This document shows positions 57,560-64,000 of a stretch of DNA of 64,000 bases, one piece after another. The stretch is from Rhodovulum euryhalinum (GTDB lineage: Bacteria > Pseudomonadota > Alphaproteobacteria > Rhodobacterales > Rhodobacteraceae): NCBI RefSeq assembly GCF_004342445.1, contig NZ_SLWW01000003.1:62001-126000 (forward strand). The letters run 5' to 3'. Below the pieces are notes generated by a model. It searched no databases and was not told where the DNA came from. It saw nothing but the letters and a program-made list of their open reading frames with translations. Position numbers and translations under genes: made by a program. Each line of letters begins with the position of its first letter. Position 1 is the stretch's first letter.

Positions 57560-58855
57560 TCAGAGCCCGGGATAGATCGGGAAGCGGGCGCAAAGCTCGG
57601 CCACCTCGGCCTTGACCTTGTCCTCGGCCGCGGCATTGCCCTCTTCGCCATTGGCGGCGAGGCCGTCCACCACCTCGGTGATCCAGCGGCCGATCTGGGC
57701 GAATTCCTGTTCGCCGAACCCCCGCGTCGTGCCGGCGGGCGAGCCGAGGCGGATGCCGCTGGTGATCGTGGGCTTTTCCGTGTCGAACGGGATGCCGTTC
57801 TTGTTGCAGGTGATATGGGCGCGGCCCAGCGCCTTTTCGGTGGCGTTGCCCTTGACGCCCTTGGGCCGCAGGTCGACCAGCAGCACATGGCTGTCGGTGC
57901 CGCCGGTGACGAGGTCGAGCCCGCCGTCCATCAGCGCGGCGCCCATCGCCTTGGCGTTCTTGATGACCTGTTCCTGGTAGGTCTTGAAGCCGGGTTCCAG
58001 CGCCTCGCCGAAGGCGACCGCCTTGCCCGCGATCACGTGCATCAGGGGGCCGCCCTGGATGCCCGGGAAGATCGCCGAGTTGAACTTCTTGGCCAGTGCC
58101 TCGTCATTCGTCAGGATCATGCCGCCGCGGGGGCCACGCAGCGTCTTGTGCGTGGTCGTGGTGGCGACATGGGCATGCGGGAAGGGCGAGGGGTAGAGGC
58201 CCGCCGCGACCAGCCCCGCGAAATGGGCCATGTCGACCAGCAGGTAGGCACCCACCATGTCCGCGATCGCGCGGAAGCGGGGAAAGTCGAGGATGCGCGG
58301 GATCGCCGAACCGCCCGCGATGATCATCTGCGGCTTGTGCTCTTTCGCCAGCGCCTCGATCTGGTCGTAATCGGGCAGCAGGTCGGATTCACGCACGCCG
58401 TATTGCACCGCGTTGAACCACTTGCCCGACTGGTTGGGGGCAGCGCCATGGGTCAGGTGGCCGCCCGCGTCGAGGCTCATCCCCAGGATGGTGTCGCCGG
58501 GTTTCAGCAGCGCGGTGAACACGCCCTGGTTGGCCTGCGAGCCGGAATTGGGCTGGACGTTGGCGAAGCCGCAATCGAACAGCTTGCACGCCCGCTCGAT
58601 CGCCAGGCTTTCGGCGATGTCGACGTACTGGCAGCCGCCGTAATAGCGCCGCCCGGGATAGCCCTCGGCATATTTGTTGGTCATCACCGAGCCCTGCGCC
58701 TCCAGCACGGCGCGGCTGACGATGTTCTCGGACGCGATCAACTCGATCTCGTCGCGCTGGCGGCCGAGTTCCAGCCCGATGGCGCGGGCGATCTCGGGAT
58801 CGCGGCTGGCAAGCGTCTCGGTGAAAAAGCCGTTGTCCTGGTGTGGTGCGTTCAT
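57560..58855 (-). CDS. glyA: Serine hydroxymethyltransferase
   Basis: A 431-residue PLP enzyme interconverting serine and glycine with tetrahydrofolate, the main one-carbon source. [40 protein letters not shown] and [16 protein letters not shown] are diagnostic. The PLP Lys lies in [14 protein letters not shown], and [14 protein letters not shown] is near the end. Start at 58855, length standard. Folate-pathway genes (folE2, folB, folP) elsewhere in the window supply its cofactor. Confidence 0.98.
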   Translation of the reverse strand: MNAPHQDNGFFTETLASRDPEIARAIGLELGRQRDEIELIASENIVSRAVLEAQGSVMTNKYAEGYPGRRYYGGCQYVDIAESLAIERACKLFDCGFANVQPNSGSQANQGVFTALLKPGDTILGMSLDAGGHLTHGAAPNQSGKWFNAVQYGVRESDLLPDYDQIEALAKEHKPQMIIAGGSAIPRILDFPRFRAIADMVGAYLLVDMAHFAGLVAAGLYPSPFPHAHVATTTTHKTLRGPRGGMILTNDEALAKKFNSAIFPGIQGGPLMHVIAGKAVAFGEALEPGFKTYQEQVIKNAKAMGAALMDGGLDLVTGGTDSHVLLVDLRPKGVKGNATEKALGRAHITCNKNGIPFDTEKPTITSGIRLGSPAGTTRGFGEQEFAQIGRWITEVVDGLAANGEEGNAAAEDKVKAEVAELCARFPIYPGL

Positions 58856-59020
58856 CCTGGCGTCTCCCTTTGGCAGCGCGGGCAGCGTGGAGCGGTTTCT
58901 AGCCGAACCGGGCGCCCTGAGAAAGACTCAATACGCACCCCGGGGCGGTCCTTTCGTCGGTCTTGTGTTTCGGGGCAGGGCGCGCGATCACTGACGCCGA
59001 ACTGCGCGAAAGGGGGCGAG

Positions 59021-59788
59021 ATGGCGCCTGTACGCAAGATCGCCTTTCTGGCCAGCGAGACCGCGCGGGCCGAGGGCGCGCTCGAGGCGTTGGTGGCGCG
59101 CTACGGGCAGGTGCCGCCCGAAGAGGCGGACGTTATCGTGGCGCTTGGCGGGGACGGGTTCATGTTGCAGACGCTGCATGCCACGCAGGATCTGCGCGCG
59201 CCGGTCTACGGGATGAATTGCGGCACGATCGGCTTCATGATGAATGAATACCGCGAGGACGGGCTGATCGAACGGCTGGTGGCGGCCGAGCAAGAGGTCA
59301 TCAACCCGTTGCGGATGCAGGCGACGCGGCCCGACGGCCGGGTGGTCGAGGCGCTGGCGATCAACGAGGTCAGCCTGCTGCGCGCCGGGCCCCAGGCGGC
59401 CAAGCTGAGGATCATCGTCGACGGCAAGCTGCGTCTCGAGGAACTGGTCTGCGACGGCGCGCTGGTGGCCACGCCCGCCGGGTCGACCGCCTACAACTAT
59501 TCCGCCCATGGCCCGATCCTGCCGATCGGCTCGGACGTGCTGGCGCTGACGGCGGTCGCGCCGTTCCGGCCGCGGCGCTGGCGCGGTGCGCTGCTGCCCA
59601 AGACGGCAAATGTGCGGATCGAAGTGCTGGAACCGGAAAAGCGTCCGGTGATGGCCGAGGGCGACAGCCGCGGCGCGGGGATCGTGTCCGTGGTCGAAAT
59701 CCGCTCGGAACCGGCGATCGCCCACCGCATCCTGTTCGATCCCGGCCATGGCCTGGAAGAACGCCTGATCCGCGAACAGTTCCTCTGA
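59021..59788 (+). CDS. nadK: NAD kinase
   Basis: A 255-residue ATP-NAD kinase that makes NADP+. [16 protein letters not shown] is the GGDG motif, [15 protein letters not shown] the following NE-containing loop, and [20 protein letters not shown] the conserved substrate region. Length matches the short alphaproteobacterial type. AAAGGGGG precedes the ATG at 59021. Divergent from glyA with a 165-nt spacer. Confidence 0.97.
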   Translation: MAPVRKIAFLASETARAEGALEALVARYGQVPPEEADVIVALGGDGFMLQTLHATQDLRAPVYGMNCGTIGFMMNEYREDGLIERLVAAEQEVINPLRMQATRPDGRVVEALAINEVSLLRAGPQAAKLRIIVDGKLRLEELVCDGALVATPAGSTAYNYSAHGPILPIGSDVLALTAVAPFRPRRWRGALLPKTANVRIEVLEPEKRPVMAEGDSRGAGIVSVVEIRSEPAIAHRILFDPGHGLEERLIREQFL

Positions 59789-59830
59789 GGACTGGCGCAA
59801 AGGCGATCTGCCGCCGAAAGAGCCGGGGCG

Positions 59831-61231
59831 CTAGCCGGCTTCGTCCTTTCGGCCCCAGGCCTCGCGCTTGCGGTAGAGGGTCGAGGGCGAGACGTCGAGC
59901 ACCCTGGCCGCCCGCGGCAGCGACCCGCCTTCGCGCGCGATGGTTTCCTCGATCACGATCTGCTCGATCTCGGCCAGCGTCCGGCCGATCAGGTCACCGG
60001 CCGCCAGTGGCGGCGGCGCCTGCTCGGAGGCGGCGATCCGGTGGCCCGGCCGGTCGCGTTCGTGCTGCAACGCGATCGGCAGCATGTCGAGCGTCACCTC
60101 GGGCCCGTCATGCAGCACCACCGCGTGGCGCAGCACGTTCAGCAACTGGCGCACGTTGCCGGGCCAGGGCAGGCGGCGGAACAGCGCCGCCACCTCGGGC
60201 GCGAGCCCGGTGAAGCGGCGCCCCTCTTCGGCTGCGAACCGGGCAAGCACGGCCTCGGCGATCTCGATCACGTCCGAACCCCGCTCGCGCAGCGGCGGCA
60301 GGTGGATCGGCACCACATAAAGCCGGTAGTACAGATCCTCGCGGAACCGGCCGCGGCGCACTTCCTCCAGCGGGTCGCGGTTGGTTGCGCAGACGATGCG
60401 CACGTTTACCTTGCGCGGATGGGCCGCCCCGATCGGCTGGATCGTCGAGGTTTGCAGAAAGCGCAGCAGCTTGGTCTGCAGGCCAAGATCCATCTCGCAG
60501 ATCTCGTCCAGAAACAGCGTGCCCCGGTCGGCCACCGCGGCCGCGCCCGGCTTGTCGGCCAGCGCCCCGGTGAAGGCGCCCTTGAGATGGCCGAACACCT
60601 CGGATTCCAGCAGGTCGCGCGGAATCGCGGCGCAGTTCAGCGGCACGAAGGGGCCCGCCGCGCGCGTCGAGGCGGCATGCACCGCCTGGGCGCAGATCTC
60701 CTTTCCGGTGCCGCTTTCGCCGGTGATGAACACGGTCGCCATGGACCGCGCGACCGAGGCGATGCGCTGGTAGACGGCCTGCATCTGGGGCGAACTGCCG
60801 ACAAAGCTTGCGGCCGGGCCGTCGCCGCCATCGCGCAGCGGCGCGCGGCTGCCGTTGCCGTTCGCGTGTTCGGCCAGCGCGGTATCCACGGCATGCAGAA
60901 AGCGTTGTTCGTTGAACGGTTTCAGCAGGAATTCGTAGGCGCCCGCGCGCATCGCGTCGACGGCCCGATTGATCGAGCCGTTGGCGGTGACGACGATCAC
61001 GCGGGTTTCGGGCGCGATCTCGAGGATTTCCTGCAGCACCGCCTGTCCCGGCCGGTCGGGCAGCATCAGGTCGAGCAGCACCACCGAGGGGCGCAGCGCG
61101 CGGAACCGTTCCAGACCCTCGGCGGCCGTCGTGGCCGAGACCACCGTATGGCCCGCACCGCGCAGGACGGATTCATAGACCATCTGCAGCGAAGGCGTGT
61201 CCTCGATCAGCAAGAGAGGCGGCGCGCTCAC
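59831..61231 (-). CDS. Sigma54-dependent response regulator (NtrC/LuxO type)
   Basis: A 466-residue regulator: receiver domain (phospho-acceptor D54 in [10 protein letters not shown], Lys in FLLKPFN), AAA+ domain with Walker A GESGTGKE, intact GAFTGA loop for sigma54 contact, Walker B GTLFLDEI, and a C-terminal Fis-type helix-turn-helix ([23 protein letters not shown]). The AAA+ part ([26 protein letters not shown]) is closest to LuxO among those I know. It starts at GTG 61231, overlapping the kinase stop by 4 nt (GTGA), so both are made together. Targets unknown. Confidence 0.92.
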   Translation of the reverse strand: MSAPPLLLIEDTPSLQMVYESVLRGAGHTVVSATTAAEGLERFRALRPSVVLLDLMLPDRPGQAVLQEILEIAPETRVIVVTANGSINRAVDAMRAGAYEFLLKPFNEQRFLHAVDTALAEHANGNGSRAPLRDGGDGPAASFVGSSPQMQAVYQRIASVARSMATVFITGESGTGKEICAQAVHAASTRAAGPFVPLNCAAIPRDLLESEVFGHLKGAFTGALADKPGAAAVADRGTLFLDEICEMDLGLQTKLLRFLQTSTIQPIGAAHPRKVNVRIVCATNRDPLEEVRRGRFREDLYYRLYVVPIHLPPLRERGSDVIEIAEAVLARFAAEEGRRFTGLAPEVAALFRRLPWPGNVRQLLNVLRHAVVLHDGPEVTLDMLPIALQHERDRPGHRIAASEQAPPPLAAGDLIGRTLAEIEQIVIEETIAREGGSLPRAARVLDVSPSTLYRKREAWGRKDEAG

Positions 61232-62766
61232 CGGGCCGGCTCCAGCGCAAAACGGATGTCGAATTCCTGCGCGAGCGCGGTGCAGACGGCGTCCACGCGG
61301 TCCAGCACACGGGGCACGAGGCCGCCCATCGCGGCGCGATCGTCGGCCCGGGCTGCCGCGTTCAGCGCCTCGGCATCCGCCTGAAGCGCGGTATTGCCGA
61401 CCGCGCCCGCCAGCGGGATCAGCACATGGGTCCGGGCGCGGATCAGCGCCATGTCGCCCGCTGCCGCCCCCTGGACGATCCCGATACGGACGGTGCCGAA
61501 ATCCTCGCGCATCCGGGTCAGAAGCTCGCACCCGTCCTCGGGGCCGGCCAGCGCCAGCAATCGGTCGAGATGGACGCGGTCAAAGGGTCCGGCCGGAACC
61601 GCCGCGGTGCAGGGCGAGGGGCGCTTGCGGCGGACCCGCGCGATCGCCTCGCCAAAGGAATCGAGGCTCATGATCGGCTTGGCAAGGATGCCGTCGGCGC
61701 CTGCGGCATAGATCTGGTCGCGGTTCGAGGACAGCACGAAGGCGGTGATCGCCAGAACCGGGGTCGCGGGACCGTCGCCCTCGGCCGCCCGCAGCCGCCG
61801 GATAACGTCGATGCCCGACAGCCGCGGCATCTCGATGTCGATCAGCACAAGGTCGAAGCAGGCGGCGGCCAGCGCCTCGGCGGCCGCCTCGCCGTCCTCG
61901 ACCAGGGTCGCGGTGGCCCCCAGCGTTTCCAGCATCTGCTGAACCAGAAGCTGGTTGGTCGGGTTGTCCTCGGCCACCAGAACGTTGCAGCCGACAAGAT
62001 CGGGCAGGGCGCTCAGCGCGGCCGGTGCCTCGACCCCCGGCGCCCAGGACCGCCGCGGCAGGATCAGCGAGACCTCGGCGCCGGCCCCGGCAACATTCGC
62101 CACGTGAAGCTGTCCGCGGATGCGCTGTGCCAGGTCGCGGACGATGTGCAGCCCAAGCCCGGTGCCGGGCTGGCTGCTTTCCTCGGGGCGGCCGGCATAG
62201 TCGAACAGCCGCGCCATCGCCGCATCCGAGAATCCCGGACCGGTATCGCGCACCCTGAGGCACAGCGCCTCCTGCGGGCCCATCTGGACGCGCAGCCGCA
62301 CCTCACCGGCGGGGCTGTACTTCATCGCGTTGCCGATCATGTTCGACAGGATCCGCTCCAGCGCCGCGGGGTCGGTGCCGATCCCGGCCGGCAGGTCGTC
62401 GGCGCGGTCCAGCACGAAGCCGAGCCCGCGTTCCTCGGCATGCGCCCGCCAGCGGGCGGCGATCCGGTCGAGGAACGGGCCGAGGCTGGTCAGCACCGGC
62501 GCCTCGGCGCGAGGGGAATCGTCCCCCACAACCAGCGCGAGCGTTTCCTCGGTCAGCCGGGCGAGCTGTTCGGCCGAGCTTTGCACACGTTGCAGCTGTA
62601 GCCGGGAGTGGGGATCAAGCGAGGACAGGTCGGCAAGCGCCAGCCCGCCGAGGATGTCCGCGATCGCCGCGCGCATGTCATGGCCCAGCATGGCCGCCCG
62701 ATTGCGTGGGGATTGCGCGTCACCATCCCCGCGAACGGCGGGCCCGTCAGACTGCTCCCCCGGCAT
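61228..62766 (-). CDS. Hybrid histidine kinase with receiver and HPt domains
   Basis: A 512-residue cytoplasmic phosphorelay kinase. The H-box (MLGHDMRAAIADILG, H29) is followed by the ATPase domain (NMIGNAMKYSP, DTGPGFSD, GTGLGLHIVRDLA), a receiver (NVLVAEDNPTNQLL, D310 in LVLIDIEMP, K363) and an HPt domain (H447 in RARTHVLIPLAG). There is no sensor, membrane helix or PAS domain; only 28 residues precede the H-box. The chosen start at 62766 has GAGGTG upstream; 62811 is an alternative. Phosphate probably goes H29-D310-H447-D54 of the adjacent regulator. Confidence 0.9.
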   Translation of the reverse strand: MPGEQSDGPAVRGDGDAQSPRNRAAMLGHDMRAAIADILGGLALADLSSLDPHSRLQLQRVQSSAEQLARLTEETLALVVGDDSPRAEAPVLTSLGPFLDRIAARWRAHAEERGLGFVLDRADDLPAGIGTDPAALERILSNMIGNAMKYSPAGEVRLRVQMGPQEALCLRVRDTGPGFSDAAMARLFDYAGRPEESSQPGTGLGLHIVRDLAQRIRGQLHVANVAGAGAEVSLILPRRSWAPGVEAPAALSALPDLVGCNVLVAEDNPTNQLLVQQMLETLGATATLVEDGEAAAEALAAACFDLVLIDIEMPRLSGIDVIRRLRAAEGDGPATPVLAITAFVLSSNRDQIYAAGADGILAKPIMSLDSFGEAIARVRRKRPSPCTAAVPAGPFDRVHLDRLLALAGPEDGCELLTRMREDFGTVRIGIVQGAAAGDMALIRARTHVLIPLAGAVGNTALQADAEALNAAARADDRAAMGGLVPRVLDRVDAVCTALAQEFDIRFALEPAR

Positions 62767-62951
62767 TTCGGTCACCTCGGGCGCAGTATCGGGGTCCGGA
62801 CGGCAAACCATGGAGGCACTCGCAAAGGTTGCATTTGCTCCTTGTACCCGTCCCCAGCGGTTCAACCAACCTGTATTAAAGTCAGGTCGTGCCCGCGGGC
62901 GGTCTCCGTGCCTTGGACGTTGTCCCCGGCACGGAGGCGGCCATCGCGCGG

Positions 62952-64000
62952 TCAGGTGGCCTGGGGATAGCCCAGCGCCTTGAGCGCCACGGCGATCTCG
63001 TCGAGAATCGCCGGGTCGTCGATCGTCGCGGGCATCTTGAACTCTTCGCCGTCGGCGATCTTGCACATCGTGCCGCGCAGGATCTTGCCCGAGCGCGTCT
63101 TGGGCAGTCGGTCGACCACGCAGGCCAGTTTGAACGCCGCCACCGGGCCGATCTGGTCGCGCACCAGGTTGACACATTCCTTGACGATGGTGCCGTGGTC
63201 GCGGGTCACCCCCGAGGTGAGGCAGAGAAAGCCCATCGGCAATTGCCCCTTCAACTCGTCCGCCACGCCGATCACCGCACATTCGGCGACATCCGGGTGG
63301 CTGGCCAGCACCTCTTCCATCGCGCCGGTCGACAGGCGGTGACCCGCCACGTTGATCACGTCGTCGGTGCGCGCCATGATGTAGAGGTATCCGTCCTCGT
63401 CCTTGTAGCCCGCGTCGCCGGTTTCGTAATAGCCGGGGAAGTGGCTCAGGTAGGACTTGTGGAACCGCTCGGGCGCGTTCCACAGCGTTGGCAGCGTGCC
63501 GGGCGGCAGCGGCAGCTTGATCGCGATGGCGCCCAGCGTGCCCGGGCCGACCTCGTGCCCGCCCTCGTCGAGGATGTGAACGTCATAGCCGGGCATCGCC
63601 ACCGACGGGCTGCCGATCTTGACCGGCAGCTTCTCGATCCCCAGCGGGTTCGCGGCGATGGCCCAGCCAGTTTCGGTCTGCCACCAGTGGTCGATCACCG
63701 GCACGCCCAGCATCCGCTGCGCCCACTTGATCGTGTCGGGGTCGGCCCGCTCGCCCGCCAGATACAGCGCCTTGAGATTCGTCAGGTCGTACTTGTTGAC
63801 GAACTCGCCGTTCGGATCGTCCCGCTTGATCGCGCGGAAGGCGGTGGGCGCGGTGAAGAAACTCTTTACCTTGTGCTCGGAGATCACCCGCCAGAACGTG
63901 CCCGCATCCGGCGTGCCGATGGGCTTGCCCTCGAACACGATGGTGGCGTTGCCGTGGATCAGGGGTGCATAGCAGATATAGCTGTGGCCCACGACCCAGC
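62952..64000 (-). CDS. prpE: Propionyl-CoA synthetase (AMP-forming), N-terminus cut off
   Basis: About 350 C-terminal residues of an acyl-CoA synthetase; the gene runs off the right edge. The opening GHSYICYAPLIHGNATIVFEGKPIGTPDAGTFWRVISEH is the PrpE rather than Acs version of this region. WWQTETGWAIAAN is the adenylation motif, YYETGDAGYKDEDGYLYIMARTDDVINVAGHRLST the hinge, and KTRSGKILRGTM holds the catalytic, regulation-prone Lys. It activates propionate to propionyl-CoA through an acyl-AMP. It ends 185 nt upstream of the kinase start, on the same strand; an attached function is not evident. Acetate use is also possible. Confidence 0.87.
   Translation of the reverse strand, partial: WVVGHSYICYAPLIHGNATIVFEGKPIGTPDAGTFWRVISEHKVKSFFTAPTAFRAIKRDDPNGEFVNKYDLTNLKALYLAGERADPDTIKWAQRMLGVPVIDHWWQTETGWAIAANPLGIEKLPVKIGSPSVAMPGYDVHILDEGGHEVGPGTLGAIAIKLPLPPGTLPTLWNAPERFHKSYLSHFPGYYETGDAGYKDEDGYLYIMARTDDVINVAGHRLSTGAMEEVLASHPDVAECAVIGVADELKGQLPMGFLCLTSGVTRDHGTIVKECVNLVRDQIGPVAAFKLACVVDRLPKTRSGKILRGTMCKIADGEEFKMPATIDDPAILDEIAVALKALGYPQAT

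Noticed and set aside
62767-63483. N-terminal extension of the hybrid kinase to 63483
   Set aside because: It overlaps the end of the prpE-type gene in another frame and is Arg/Gly-rich shadow sequence; the start at 62766 has a good ribosome site.

Overview
The window is GC-rich, densely packed chromosomal DNA from an alphaproteobacterium. The best fit is the Rhodobacterales (Rhodobacter/Paracoccus/Ruegeria type). This rests on gene content and order (ftsY - DMT transporter - yciB; glyQ-glyS followed by a PPDK-like gene; ubiT-ubiU-ubiV), a SAM-II riboswitch in front of metZ, FNR-type boxes and a CtrA-type box. Nearly all of it is core housekeeping sequence. No rRNA, tRNA, CRISPR array, prophage or IS transposase gene was seen.

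Layout. 1-7 kb: a truncated class-V aminotransferase, an FAH-family hydrolase, a 2Fe-2S ferredoxin, purD, xseA and small secreted or membrane proteins. 7-13 kb: ftsY with a very long Pro/Glu linker, a DMT transporter, yciB, a GST and an alpha/beta hydrolase. 12.8-16.8 kb: SAM-II riboswitch with terminator, metZ, folE2 and trkH. 16.8-25.5 kb: a protease-like protein lacking the usual catalytic motifs, glyQ-glyS, a PPDK-like enzyme and a cell-wall hydrolase. 25.6-29.3 kb: folB (with an extra domain)-folP-glmM and a 58-codon membrane peptide. 29.3-38.3 kb: ilvC, a UbiH-family monooxygenase, a HAD nucleotidase, a GntR regulator, a glycosyltransferase behind a CtrA-type box, hom, a TetR regulator with its palindrome, and a small protein of 10-residue repeats. 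38.5-46.4 kb: three Tad-type envelope genes, then dnaG-rpoD. 46.4-55 kb: two AT-rich orphan genes, each directly behind a housekeeping gene (rpoD, lepA) and each followed by the same palindromic repeat; between them lie ubiTUV behind an FNR box and lepA. 55-64 kb: a secreted DsrE-like protein behind a second FNR box, cytochrome b561, an alpha/beta hydrolase, glyA, nadK, a sigma54-type response regulator with a hybrid kinase (phosphorelay), and a truncated propionyl-CoA synthetase.

How genes work together. UbiT/U/V support oxygen-independent ubiquinone synthesis, and the FNR box places them under oxygen control, so the organism probably respires with and without oxygen. Methionine supply links hom to riboswitch-controlled metZ. 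FolE2, FolB and FolP are three folate-pathway steps. The kinase and regulator genes overlap by 4 nt and form a complete His-Asp-His-Asp relay.

Most unusual points: (1) the paired AT-rich orphans, one a GIY-YIG nuclease and the other a 476-residue membrane protein I cannot assign, each ending at the same inverted-repeat element; (2) an 11-nt periodic CCGAY repeat in two unrelated intergenic regions; (3) promoter geometry predicting leaderless mRNAs for dnaG, lepA and perhaps tetR and ubiT; (4) a bulged hairpin over the dnaG stop codon in front of rpoD. All functional statements are read from sequence by eye; no database search was run.
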